Shown piece after piece: positions 36,633 to 45,536 of a stretch of 64,000 nt of DNA (positions within the stretch are counted from its first letter, which is position 1; every line of letters begins with the position of its first letter). The translations under genes were made by a program, and so were the position numbers. This DNA comes from Paenibacillus sp. P25 (GTDB lineage: Bacteria > Bacillota > Bacilli > Paenibacillales > NBRC-103111). The stretch is taken from contig CP085629.1 in the NCBI GenBank assembly GCA_024704175.1, positions 3,348,001 through 3,412,000 on the forward strand. The letters run 5' to 3'. The notes under the pieces were generated by a model that had not been told where the DNA came from, ran no database searches, and worked only from the letters and a program-made list of their open reading frames with translations.

Positions 36633-37517
36633 CTATTCCCAAGCAGGATGACGGCGGATGAATTCCACCGCCTGGCGGATATCGGCCGCCGGATCGCTGC
36701 CCGCTTCCCTTTCAATCGTCAGATAGCCCTTGTAACCGATCTCCTGCAAAGCGGCGAAGTACGCGTCAAAATCGACCTTGCCTTCGCCCAGCGGAACTTC
36801 CCTGTAAATGCGGCCTTCGGGGGACAACCGGGCGATCGCCTCGCGGCTCATTTTCTCATAGCCCACCGATCCGTACACTTCACGAGGGTCCAGCTCCAAA
36901 TAACGGATGCCGTCCTTGACGTGCGTATGAACGATATAATCCTTCAGAAGCCTCACGCCGGCCGCCGGATCATCCCCCGTCACCATCACCAAGTTGGCAG
37001 GGTCGAAATTGACGGAGACGCCCTTGCCGCCGAGCGTATCCAGGAACGCCTTCAAATGCGCTGCGGTCTCCGGTCCCGTCTCGATGGCGAAGTAGGCATT
37101 CATCCGGGTCGCATAATCCGCCAGCTCCTCGCATGCCCGCTGCATCTCCGCATAGACCGGGTCGCCGGGATCCTGCGGGACTACGCCGATATGCGTCGTT
37201 ACGACATTCGTTCCGAGCTCCACGGCCAAATCGAGAATGCGCTTGGACTTTTCGATCTTCGCCGGGTTGGCGTCCTTATCCTGAAAGCCGTGTCCGCCGA
37301 GATCTCCGCAGAGCGCGGAGATTTCCAGCCCCAGGGATTCGATATACCGTCTCAGTTCGCTGCGGGCCTGCGGCGAGAGATTCTCGGGCGCCATCTCGCC
37401 CTTGACCGCGTAGATCTGCACCCCGTCGGCCCCGACCTCCCTCGACTTCGCGAGACCTTCGCGAAGGCCCAGCCGGAAGCTGTCCGCGATTACGCCGATT
37501 TTGTTGCTTAACGCCAT
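36633..37517 (-). CDS. Sugar phosphate isomerase/epimerase (AP-endonuclease-2 fold), copy 1
   Basis: 294-residue TIM-barrel protein of the xylose-isomerase-like group. Start chosen at ATG 37517, 6 bases after GGAGGG. Typical blocks: GADGVQIYAVKGEM, ISALCGDLGGHGF, VTTHIGVVPQD, YFAIETGPETA (metal Glu), VNFDPANLVMVTGDDP (metal Asp), VHTHVKDG (metal His) and GYLTIEREAG (metal Glu). These are the four metal ligands of the IolE/IolI/Hyi fold. It is the last gene of the operon binding protein - isomerase - oxidoreductase - isomerase. The substrate is probably an oxidised or keto sugar made by the neighbouring dehydrogenase. Confidence 0.85.
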   Translation of the reverse strand: MALSNKIGVIADSFRLGLREGLAKSREVGADGVQIYAVKGEMAPENLSPQARSELRRYIESLGLEISALCGDLGGHGFQDKDANPAKIEKSKRILDLAVELGTNVVTTHIGVVPQDPGDPVYAEMQRACEELADYATRMNAYFAIETGPETAAHLKAFLDTLGGKGVSVNFDPANLVMVTGDDPAAGVRLLKDYIVHTHVKDGIRYLELDPREVYGSVGYEKMSREAIARLSPEGRIYREVPLGEGKVDFDAYFAALQEIGYKGYLTIEREAGSDPAADIRQAVEFIRRHPAWE

Positions 37518-37563
37518 GCCGGTCCCTCCTTTCTTCGGTTCGATCATGAAGCTGACAAGCTCT

Positions 37564-38619
37564 TTAGAACCGGACCTCGCTTCCCTTCTCCGCCGATTCG
37601 TAGATCGCGCACAGGATCTTCATCATTTCCACGCCGTCCCGGACCGGACTGATCGGCTCCCGGCCACTAAGGCAGCAGTCGACGAAATGGTTGATTTCCT
37701 GCTGGAAGGCCGCATTCACATCCAGCGTCAGCTTGTCGACCTGAGGCTGTACATTGAGGATCGTATCGTGCTTCTCCGTGACGATGGCGATTTCCGGTTC
37801 GAGCTCCGCCCCGCCCCGGTCGCCGTAAATTTTCACGCTGATCTCATCCTTCCTGGCATGGAGCGTGAAGCTGACGTCGACCATAAGCGACGCCCCGTTC
37901 TCGAACCGGATCAGCGCGTTCGCCAGATCCTCCACATCGTTATAGACGTTGTAATCCGACGATTTATAGAATGACAGCCCTTTCACGTTGGAGCGGTTGC
38001 CAAGCTTCGTGTAGGTATTCCCGCTGACGGATTTCACTTTGGGCCGGCCCATCAGATACCAGCAAATATCGATGACGTGTACGCCCAGATCAATGAGCGG
38101 ACCGCCGCCCGATCTCTCCTTGTCCGAGAACCAGCCGCCCGGGTTGCCGAGACGCCGCAGGCAGGACGCTTTGGCATAATAAATTTCGCCGAGCTCGCCG
38201 GCATCCAGGAACTGCTTCAGCATCTGCACATTGCTGGAATAGCGCCGGACGAACCCGACCTGCAGCACTTTACCGCTCGCTTCCACCGCGCGCTCCACCT
38301 GCAGCGCCTGCTCTACCGTCTGGCACAGCGGCTTCTCGACCAGCACATGCTTGCCGGCCGCAAGCGCCGCAATGGCGATTTCCGCATGCGTGTTGTTCCA
38401 GGTGCAGATGCTGACCGCATCCACCTTCGGGTCGGCAAGCGGCTCCCGGTAATCCGTATAGACCTGCCCGGCACCGTATTTTTCCGCTTTCTCGCGGGCG
38501 CGCTCCTCTTGAACATCGCAGATGGCGTACAGCTCCGCCTGAGGATTCTTGCGGTAAGAGTTCAGATGAAGCTCCGAAATCGAACCGGCCCCGATGAGGC
38601 CTATGCTTACTTTGTCCAT
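37564..38619 (-). CDS. Gfo/Idh/MocA family oxidoreductase
   Basis: Intact 351-residue NAD(P)-dependent dehydrogenase. Rossmann motif GLIGAGSISELHLNSYRKN, then ICTWNNTHAEIAIAALAAGKHVLVEKPLCQT with the catalytic Lys of the EKP motif, then GGGPLIDLGVHVIDICWYLMG with Asp and His of the active site. Members oxidise inositols, sugar alcohols or 1,5-anhydro sugars. Flanked by two TIM-barrel isomerases and preceded by a sugar-binding protein, it fits an oxidation-isomerisation route for an unknown carbohydrate. Confidence 0.9.
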   Translation of the reverse strand: MDKVSIGLIGAGSISELHLNSYRKNPQAELYAICDVQEERAREKAEKYGAGQVYTDYREPLADPKVDAVSICTWNNTHAEIAIAALAAGKHVLVEKPLCQTVEQALQVERAVEASGKVLQVGFVRRYSSNVQMLKQFLDAGELGEIYYAKASCLRRLGNPGGWFSDKERSGGGPLIDLGVHVIDICWYLMGRPKVKSVSGNTYTKLGNRSNVKGLSFYKSSDYNVYNDVEDLANALIRFENGASLMVDVSFTLHARKDEISVKIYGDRGGAELEPEIAIVTEKHDTILNVQPQVDKLTLDVNAAFQQEINHFVDCCLSGREPISPVRDGVEMMKILCAIYESAEKGSEVRF

Positions 38620-38649
38620 TCCGTCCCAGCCTCCTTCAGCTTCCTAGGG

Positions 38650-39513
38650 TCAAACCTCGTTCCAGATCCGTCTGGCATTCCCAAGACCGGCGGATGAGCC
38701 GAAGGTGCACGGCTCCAGCCCTTCGAATTCCACGGAAATATACCCGTCATAGCCGGACTCCTTGATCGTCCTGAGTACCGACCACATGTCGATGTCGCCC
38801 TGCCCGACGATGGCCCCTCTGAGGAAGTTTGCCGCCCGCCGTGCGGAACCAGCCTTCCCCGGATCGCGGTGAGCGGGGCGGAGATAAAAATCTTTCAAAT
38901 GCACCATGGAAGCGATCCCGATGTTCTTCTTCGTGGCGATCACCGAATCCTCGTCTGCGCACATGAAATTGCCGATATCGAGCGTCGTGCGGAAGTTATC
39001 CCGGCCGACGGCATGGACCAGCTCCTGCACACGGTCGCTCGCCTGGATATAGTAGCCGTGGTTCTCTACGCTTGTGACGATGCCGAAGCTTGCAGCGTAA
39101 TCGGCCACTCTCCGGCATGCCTCGGCGAGCTTCTCCAAATCCGCATGGAACCGGGTAAGCGTCGCTTCGGGAATCGGCCGGGAGGCCACGTCGTGGCGCA
39201 TCAGCCGGACTCCCAGATCGCGGGCGATGTCAACCTGCTTCTGCACGCGGGCGATCTCCGCTTCGTACGAGGCTTCATCCGGCTGAATGAAGTTCGCCGC
39301 AATCGCGTAATTGGAGAGCTCGATACCGGCCTCTTCCGCTTGTCTGCGGATCGCCTCGATCAGTCGCGGCTGGTCGTCCAGCGTGAAGCCGATCGGCACG
39401 ATCTCGATATGCTCCCCGCCATGCTCGGCCGTCCACCGCACGGCGTCCAGAATCGTCATCTCCCCGGCCTTGATCGCGCGGGATAAACTGTAAGAGCTGA
39501 GTCCTAGTTTCAT
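38650..39513 (-). CDS. Sugar phosphate isomerase/epimerase, copy 2
   Basis: 287-residue TIM-barrel protein. ATG 39513 lies behind GGAGG at the ideal distance, better than the frame's earlier start. Metal-binding blocks: GGEHIEIVPIGFTL, IVTSVENHGYYIQ (Glu), FRTTLDIGNFMCADED (Asp), MVHLKDFYLRP (His), GYISVEFEG (Glu). It is clearly a different branch from the copy at 36633, so the two are not recent duplicates. It probably acts in the same pathway as the oxidoreductase gene 30 bp downstream. Confidence 0.85.
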   Translation of the reverse strand: MKLGLSSYSLSRAIKAGEMTILDAVRWTAEHGGEHIEIVPIGFTLDDQPRLIEAIRRQAEEAGIELSNYAIAANFIQPDEASYEAEIARVQKQVDIARDLGVRLMRHDVASRPIPEATLTRFHADLEKLAEACRRVADYAASFGIVTSVENHGYYIQASDRVQELVHAVGRDNFRTTLDIGNFMCADEDSVIATKKNIGIASMVHLKDFYLRPAHRDPGKAGSARRAANFLRGAIVGQGDIDMWSVLRTIKESGYDGYISVEFEGLEPCTFGSSAGLGNARRIWNEV

Positions 39514-39566
39514 CGGAACCTCCTTGGCGTATAGGGCTTGGATCCCCATTCATGAAACAAGCTCTA

Positions 39567-40875
39567 TTATTTAGTTATATTATTCTCCTGTATGAACTTA
39601 TTCGCTTTTTCGTCGGCTTCCCTGAGCACGGTGTTCACATCCTTCTTATCGACGGCCATGCCTTTCGCCGCCTCCTTCAGGAACGGATACAGCTTCACGT
39701 CGAACTTGGTGGCTTCCGGCGGCTGGAGCCGGCTTCACGGTGAAGATGCCCTGAAGGTTCTTCCCTTCGTACAGCTTCGTATCGGCCGATACCTCCTTCT
39801 TCAGCGCAGGATCTTTAAGCACGGTCAGGCGGGTGCCCCGGTTCATCGCTCTTTCCGTCTCTGTGCTGACGAGCGTCTTCAGGACCGCATAGGCCGCATT
39901 TTTATTATTGCTGTTCGGCGTGACCATGGCAAGGTGAAAATCGACCTCCCGGCCAAGTCCCGGTTTATCGTCGAAGGAAGGGAAGGAGACAATATCCCAG
40001 TTGATATCCTTCATGAGAGAGACGCGGGCGGTGACGGCGGAGAGCCAATAGGGGTACATCGCCGTTTTTTGTTCTTTAATAAAATTATCGATGCCGTAGG
40101 AATACTTGCCGCCCGACCCTACCATGCCGGGGATCTGATACAGCTTCTCATAAATCCCGAACACCCTCCGGTAACCCTCCGTCGTAAGAACGGCCTTCTC
40201 CTGCTTCTCATCCACGACCGGAAGCGAATAAGCGCGGGTAAGCGGCTGGGGATCGCCGAGGTCAATGCCGATATACTGCGTTCCCTGGTCTGTACGTGTC
40301 AATTTGCGCGCAAGCTCCAGCGTCTCGGTCCAGGTCATGCCGTCCTTCGGGTAAGGAACGGCAAACTTATCGAAGATATCTTTGTTGTATAGGATGAGGC
40401 CGTAGTTCATCGCATACGGGATACCGTACATTTCGCCGTTCTTGCCGAACTTCTTCAGCACATTGACCACTTCCGGCTCAAATTGGGAAAAGTCGATGTT
40501 CTGCTGCTTGATGAAATCGTTCAAATCGCTGCCGAGCCCCTTCTCCAGCAGATCATGCAAATAGTAATTGCTCGTCAGAATGACGTCCGGCACCTCTCCG
40601 CCGGCAATGAGCTTATCCAGCGTCGTATCTTTGACCAGCTCCACTGTAATATTGGGATATTTGGCTTTTACGGGCTTGCCGACCAGAGCTTCCAAATCTT
40701 CGTCAGCAAGAACCCCAGCGTTATGGGAAAAGAACTTGAGTGTCACAGGCTCGTTGTTGTAGCCGTCATCCTTGACCGGTGTTTGGCCGCCGCCTCCGCC
40801 GCTGCGACCGGCCAACGCAATCGTTCCGAATAAAGAAAACCCGACCGATATTGTAACCGCTTTCTTAATTCCCAT
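39567..40875 (-). CDS. ABC transporter sugar-binding protein (one frameshift, lipobox Cys replaced)
   Basis: MalE-type binding protein. The start ATG 40875 follows GGGGG. The signal peptide ends TIALAGRSGGGGG: the position where the lipid-anchoring Cys belongs reads CGC (Arg) instead of TGC. Body motifs: VTLKFFSHNAGV, NITVELVKDTTLDKLIAGGEVPDVIL, YNKDIFDKFAVPYPKDGMTWTETLELARKLT. Near 39735 the frame changes and continues EATKFDVKLYPFLKEAAKGMAVDKKDVNTVLREADEKANKF, ending NITK at 39567. About 435 residues. It is the first gene of the catabolic operon, but no permease gene follows, so the membrane part must be elsewhere. Confidence 0.8.
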
Positions 40876-41084
40876 TGGAATCCCCCGTTTTTTATTCAGT
40901 TGATCCGCCTTATTCCCCTTTGTTTCGCTTCATGTGCTCGGCCCTCGATTGAACCCGGTCCCATTATCAATGACTGCGCCTTCCTTGTCTTACAAGGACA
41001 GCTGTTTATCAAGGTTGATGGGCTCCCCCTTTACCGAATGCGCGTTATTGTTAATAATATGTTCAGTTATGCGCGATTGACTAC

Positions 41085-41163
41085 ATATTACAGAGATTTC
41101 CTTTTGACTGTCAAGTAATCATTTTGTAAATGAATTGACTTGAAATCGCAGGAATCTTACAAT
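41085..41163. promoter_or_regulatory. Divergent promoters of the catabolic operon and the DeoR gene
   Basis: Plus strand: TTGACT (41135-41140) and TACAAT (41158-41163), 17-base spacer, facing the DeoR gene. Minus strand: TTGACA (41109-41114) and TAATAT (41085-41090), 18-base spacer, facing the binding-protein gene. The -35 boxes are only 20 bases apart, so one bound repressor could block both. Confidence 0.7.
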
Positions 41164-41216
41164 GAGAGAGCAGTCATCTGTTATACGCGTTAATGGAACC
41201 GGAATTGCACACAAAT

Positions 41217-41236
41217 GAACAATGACGAACAATGAC
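41217..41236 (+). promoter_or_regulatory. Tandem 10-bp repeat, candidate DeoR operator
   Basis: GAACAATGAC occurs twice head to tail, ending 32 bases before the DeoR start, downstream of its promoter. DeoR-type repressors often bind short direct repeats of this kind. Confidence 0.45.
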
Positions 41237-41268
41237 CGGAAAAAATAGATCAAGATGGGAGCCTCTTC

Positions 41269-42030
41269 ATGCTGGCGACGGAACGCAAATTAAGGATTGT
41301 CGAATATGTCAAACAGAAGCATGTAGCCACGGTCAGCGCCCTGGCGAAGGAATTTCAGGTTCATGAGGCTACGATCCGGCGCGATCTGGCCGAGATCGAG
41401 CAGGAGGGGCCGCTGCGCCGGACGCACGGCGGAGTCATCGTGGATAAAGGGGCCAACGTGGAGCCCTCCTTCACCGAGCGGGTCAGCGACCAGCTCGAGG
41501 AGAAGATCCGCATCGGGAAGAAAGCGGCGGCGCTCATTGAAGACGGGGACCACATCATCCTCGATTCGGGAACAACGACAATGCACATCGCCCAGAACCT
41601 GGTCCACCGCTCCGGGATCACGGTCGTTACTAACGATATCAACGTAGCGGCGGAGCTGCGCGATTCTCCCGGCATCAATGTCATCGTCACCGGCGGATCG
41701 CTGTACAAATCCAGCTTTATGCTGAACGGCATGTATACCGACCATGTGCTCAAGACCATCCACGTGCAAAAGGCGTTCATCGGCACGCCGGCCATTCATC
41801 CCAAATTCGGGCTGACCCATCCGGAGGCCGAGCTCGTGCCCACCAAGCAGTGGATGATCCGGGCCGCCCAGGAAATCATCGTCGTGACGGATCATACGAA
41901 GATCGGGAAGGTGTCGCTTCATACCGTAGCGCCGGTGGAAGAGATCCATTCCTTCATCACCGGCACGGAAGCGTCCGAGGCGCAAATCCAGCTCTTCAAG
42001 GATGCGGGCGTTCATATGATCACCGTTTAG
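41269..42030 (+). CDS. DeoR family transcriptional repressor
   Basis: Intact 253-residue protein. The N-terminal DeoR helix-turn-helix reads RKLRIVEYVKQKHVATVSALAKEFQVHEATIRRDLAEIEQEGPLRRTHGGVI. The C-terminal sensor domain has IRIGKKAAALIEDGDHIILDSGTTTMHIAQNL and VVTNDINVAAEL, the sugar-phosphate-binding block of the family. GGGAG is the ribosome site. It is divergent from the binding protein - isomerase - oxidoreductase - isomerase operon and is its probable repressor, released by a phosphorylated intermediate. Confidence 0.9.
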   Translation: MLATERKLRIVEYVKQKHVATVSALAKEFQVHEATIRRDLAEIEQEGPLRRTHGGVIVDKGANVEPSFTERVSDQLEEKIRIGKKAAALIEDGDHIILDSGTTTMHIAQNLVHRSGITVVTNDINVAAELRDSPGINVIVTGGSLYKSSFMLNGMYTDHVLKTIHVQKAFIGTPAIHPKFGLTHPEAELVPTKQWMIRAAQEIIVVTDHTKIGKVSLHTVAPVEEIHSFITGTEASEAQIQLFKDAGVHMITV

Positions 42031-42037
42031 CTGGCCG

Positions 42038-42056
42038 GGAGCCCCGGCGGCTCCCT
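42038..42056. terminator. Hairpin between the convergent deoR and argS genes
   Basis: GGGAGCC-CCGGC-GGCTCCC is a perfect 7-bp stem. The T tract is short on both sides. Confidence 0.5.
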
Positions 42057-42057
42057 T

Positions 42058-43936
42058 CTACATCCGTTTAGGCGAAGGGAGCCCGAGGATACCGTTAATC
42101 TGCTCCAGCGTCTCCTTGAACCGCCGTGTAAGCCATACGCGGAATTCCACCTTGTCTTAAGGTCCCTTGAGAATCGGACACGTGCTGTAAAAGTGGTTGA
42201 ACAACGAGGCCAGCTCGAAGGCGTAATTGCAGATCAGATTCGGCGCCAGCCCGGTTAAAGCGGCGTCGAAGGCTTCGGGCCAATACGCCAGTCGCCGAAT
42301 CAAGCCGTGCTCCTGCTCATTCAGTTCTGCGGGAAAGAGCCCAGGATCAGGGAACGCTCCGTTCCCCGTCCTTCCTTAGCGGCCCGCTCCAGCACCTTAT
42401 GCGCCCTGGCATAGGAATACAGCAGATACACGCCGGTATTTCCGGCCACCTCGGTAGCCTTTTGCAAATCGAAGACGACCTCGGTCTGCAGATGATATTT
42501 CAAAAGATAGTAGCGGATGGCCGCGGCGGCGATCGCCCTGCTGGAGATCCCGGCTTTCCTGGAACGTTCCGCCTCGATTACGGCTTCCATCCGGTCCAGC
42601 AGCTCCGAGACCTTGATCCGATCCCTTGGCGGCCCGACATCGGATAAGCTCCCCTGCCGTCCGAGACGTCCACGCCCAGGCCCGACGCGGTCTCGGAGCT
42701 TAAGGAAACCACCCCGTAGCCGACGTGCTTCAGCCGCTCCGCCTGCTCCTTATAGCCCAGCGCTTCCAGGGCCAGCTTCACCATCCGCTGAGGGTATTCC
42801 TGCCTGCGGTCGATCACGTTGATCACCTGCTCCGCCTTCCCGATCGGTTTTCTCACGCCTTCAGTAGCGGTCGACCACAGGCCTTCGCTTATTTTCTTAT
42901 AGGTGAAATCGTTCGGAAGCAGGCCGAACTTCCATAAGTGGTAGGCAATATCCTTGGCCGTATAGGTTAAAATCCCGTTGGAGCGGACGAGCACATTGTC
43001 CGCGTTGTAATCCGCCGCTTCCCCGGCATCTGCGCTGTCCTCCGGCCGGAGAACCCAGCGACCGGCAAGCTTTCCTTCCGTCTCTTTCCGGAAAACACTC
43101 GTCTGTTTCAGCAGTTCAAAAGCCGACGCCCAGAAGCCCTCCCGGACGATGCTGCTCTCCCAGACCAGCACATCGTACGTGATCCCGAACGCTTTCATTT
43201 CCTCCAGCTGCTCACGGACAATCCGCTCCGCGGCGAGCGCGCCGATCCAGGCGTAATGGCCCCTGCCCTCCTCCAATGCATGCAGCACCCGCGTCCTTTC
43301 TTCCTGCAGCTCGGGATGCGGTTTGAACGCCTCATTCACTCGGGCATAGGTGTCCCAGCAAAAATCGCCGAAACGACTGTACGATGCCTCGGCCGGCGTA
43401 TGCAGCATCCCGACCACCGTATCGGCCAATTGATTGCCCAGATCATCGATGTAATTATGGACTTCCACCCGGTTCCCGGCAAAAGCCAGCATTCTCGCGA
43501 GCGTATCACCGATGCACGAATTCCTTAAATGCCCGATATGTGCCGCTTTATTCGGATTGATGGAGGTATGCTCAATGACGATCTTGCCGTTTGACGCTTC
43601 AGAAGAATCCGAGAGCTCCGGCTTCCTTGCGGCCCACACCCGCCAATCCATGTAAAAGTTGAGAAAACCGGGAGGCACTGCCTCGATCTTGCGGAACAAC
43701 CCTTGAAGGCTTTCCTCCCGTTCCAGCCGCCGCTTTAGCTCGGAGGCGAGCTGCAGCGGCGAGGTTCTCGCCGTTCTCGCCAGCAGCATCGCTGTATTCG
43801 TGCTGTATTCGCCATGCTCCGGGCGGGCCGGCCGTTCCACCCGGATTTCCCATTCCACGGACCACTCCAGACCCGAATCCGTTAACAGCTCTCTTGCCTG
43901 CTTCTCGATCGCCCCGTTCAATAAGGCGCTGATCAT
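42058..43936 (-). CDS. argS: Arginyl-tRNA synthetase (two frameshifts and one in-frame stop)
   Basis: Class I synthetase that charges tRNA-Arg. The N-terminal Add1-like part is followed by NPNKAAHIGHLRN (HIGH motif), NYIDDLGNQ, SNGILTYTAKDIAYHLWKFGLL and YPMSGRQGIGIKVSELLDRM (KMSK-equivalent). The anticodon-binding domain has YYLLKYHLQTEVVFDLQKATEV, NTGVYLLYSYARAHKVL and CNYAFELASLFNHFYSTCPILKG. Frames change near 42618 and 42335. At 42157-42159 an in-frame TAA interrupts the last 35 residues, which otherwise continue DKVEFRVWLTRRFKETLEQINGILGLPSPKRM to 42058. The start at 43936 is behind AAAGGAGTG. A T-box leader lies just upstream. Because the tail is conserved, the TAA may be a sequence error. 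Confidence 0.85.
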
Positions 43937-43972
43937 CTGCCATCACTCCTTTGGATGTTATAGGGGAAACGC

Positions 43973-44187
43973 AAAAAGCTCCCGTCTCCATAACAGAGAC
44001 GGGAGCCGCAGCTTCCCGCGGTACCACTCTACGTGCCGGCCCTTTGGCAGGACTGGCCCCTCAACCAAATAACGGCATGGCCGGATCTCCCTACTTCCAT
44101 TCGGAAGACCGTCTCCCGGGTCCGCTTCGTTTAAGACTTCCGTACCGGTTTCCACTCTCCCGGCTCGCTGTGACTCTCCGTCTTAAC
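43973..44187 (-). ncRNA. T-box riboswitch of argS
   Basis: The leader on the minus strand has the T-box sequence AGAGTGGTACCGCGGG (44015-44030). A terminator stem follows (GGCTCCCGTCTC/GAGACGGGAGC, then TTTTTG at 43973-44006), which the T-box bases can disrupt. Stem I is delimited by GTTAAGAC (44180-44187) and GTCTTAAAC (44129-44137) and is only ~59 nucleotides long. In its 3' side the triplet CGG (44140-44142), followed by A, is the likely specifier codon for Arg. Uncharged tRNA-Arg would bind and allow read-through into argS. Confidence 0.85.
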
Positions 44188-44301
44188 CTACTGTCCCGTT
44201 CATTGACATTCATTTTTGGAATTGTTTGAATATTTAACTAATTTATACATAAACCGGCTTGTCTTGTCAAGCCTTAATGCGCTCATCGGTTCAAGGTTCA
44301 A

Positions 44302-44882
44302 TTAACCCTTCCGGCGGGTTAGCAAAGGGATCGTGCGGCCCTGCTCCGAGTCCTCGATCAATGAGGCCAAACGCTTCTTCCGGGTTTCCTCCTTCTTGGC
44401 GCTGACCACCCACCAAATCGCCGCCTTGCGGTATGATGCGGTTTGTCCTTGAAAATAGTCCCAAGCCTTGGGATGCTCGCGGAACTGCCGCTCTTCCGCC
44501 TCATCCAGTGTGATATCCTTCTTCTGCTCATGAGAGTAGACGGCGGACCTCTCCTCGGCCCGCGCTTCGAATGCTTTAAGACCCGCCGGACGCATCAGCC
44601 CGAGCTCCGTCAGCTCCCGGACGCGGTCAATATTGACCGCGCTCCATATGCTGCGCGGCCTCCGGGGGTGAACCGGATCATGTAGCTGGCGTCGTCGATG
44701 CTCTTCCGTATACCGTCGATCCAGCCGAAGCACAGCGCCTCGTCCACCGCCTGCGGCCAGCTGAGGCTGGGCTTGCCCGAGCCCTTTTTATAAAAGCCGA
44801 CCCACAACTCTTGTTCCTGTTCATGGTTCTGCTCGAGCCATGCCCGGAATTCGTCAGGTGCAGCAAAGAATACGAGATTCAT
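44302..44882 (-). CDS. YdeI/OmpD-associated family protein (one frameshift)
   Basis: About 194 residues after repair. The N-terminal half reads FRAWLEQNHEQEQELWVGFYKKGSGKPSLSWPQAVDEALCFGWIDGIRKSIDDASYMIRFTPR and the C-terminal half reads RPRSIWSAVNIDRVRELTELGLMRPAGLKAFEAR ... AWDYFQGQTASYRKAAIWWVVSAKKEETRKKRLASLIEDSEQG. This is the full YdeI-like (bacteriocin-protection, OmpD-associated) signature. The frames join near 44668, where a run of five C should be six. The molecular function of the family is not established. Single gene with no obvious operon partner. Confidence 0.85.
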
Positions 44883-45032
44883 TCGTACATGTTCCTTTCA
44901 TTTCGCTCGCTTTGGACAGCGGGGACGCATTGAAACTAGGCCCTCCGCCATTATGGTTTATTTTACCACAAGGGGTCGAACTCCGTTAAGGCAAATACGA
45001 TGTTCTCGAGTTCCATTCCTCTCTGCCAAAAC

Positions 45033-45074
45033 AAAAAAAAACGCCGCATCCCCAAGAACGGAGGAACCCGGCGC
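45033..45074 (-). terminator. Terminator of the fixABCX operon
   Basis: On the minus strand GCGCCGGGTTCC ... GGGGATGCGGCG closes with a CGCCG/CGGCG stem followed by nine T. Confidence 0.8.
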
Positions 45075-45089
45075 TTCCAGCTTCCTTAC

Positions 45090-45233
45090 CTATTCCGCCG
45101 CTTTCTCCAGCACTTCCTCCTTCTCCCAGCTGGCGAAATAATCCTCCCAAACGATGTGGCAGAGGCCCCCGAACATCTCCAGGATCACGCCTCTCGCTCC
45201 GTCCAGAATCACGATATCCCCGATCTCGAACAA
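45090..45233 (-). CDS. Small acidic protein at the end of the fix operon, 47 aa
   Basis: A TTG start at 45233 lies 6 bases after the fixX stop; GGGGTGA, which overlaps that stop, is the ribosome site. The product begins FEIGDIVILDGARGVILEMFGG and ends HIVWEDYFASWEKEEVLEKAAE, with TAG at 45090. The first half looks like a small beta-barrel (KOW/SH3-like: GD-x-V-x-x-x-x-G-x-x-G-V-I). The second half is an acidic amphipathic helix. It is cotranscribed with fixABCX and followed directly by the operon terminator. I know of no described function; a role in assembling or adjusting the flavoprotein complex is only a guess from position. Confidence 0.55.
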   Translation of the reverse strand: MFEIGDIVILDGARGVILEMFGGLCHIVWEDYFASWEKEEVLEKAAE

Positions 45234-45239
45234 ACCCGT

Positions 45240-45536
45240 TCACCCCAGTCTGAAAACGATTCCATGACCACCTTTGGGGTATTCCCACTTGATGTTTTGG
45301 TGAGGGCGACCGATCCGGCGACTTCCGCATTCATGACAGCCCTCGTACCCGACATGCATTCGGATTTCTTCCCATTTATACACTTCCGCCGGACAAAAAA
45401 TGGTGCAGATTTTATCGGGGCATTGGGTAAGACAGGTATCGGCGTCCAGCACGGTCAAATGCGACTTCGTATCGGCATTGAAGCGCAGAAGGTACTGCTT
45501 CTCTTCAATCGTCTGGGCTTTCGCTTGGTCGCTCAT
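45240..45536 (-). CDS. fixX: Ferredoxin-like protein FixX (two cluster Cys replaced)
   Basis: 98 residues from ATG 45536, which overlaps the fixC stop by one base. FixX is the ferredoxin-like partner of the FixC quinone oxidoreductase. CLTQCPDKICTIFCP and EGCHECGS are present, and the ending NIKWEYPKGGHGIVFRLG matches FixX exactly. The usual Cys residues after ECGS read Arg twice (SRRIGRPHQN instead of SCRIGCPHQN), each by TGC to CGC. Both would destroy iron-sulfur ligands, so either the protein is impaired or these are base-call errors. An identical change removes the lipobox Cys at 40800. Confidence 0.85.
   Translation of the reverse strand: MSDQAKAQTIEEKQYLLRFNADTKSHLTVLDADTCLTQCPDKICTIFCPAEVYKWEEIRMHVGYEGCHECGSRRIGRPHQNIKWEYPKGGHGIVFRLG

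Noticed and set aside
36648..37511. A 287-codon open frame on the plus strand
   Set aside because: Antisense to the TIM-barrel isomerase with complete metal-ligand motifs; composition is that of a shadow frame.
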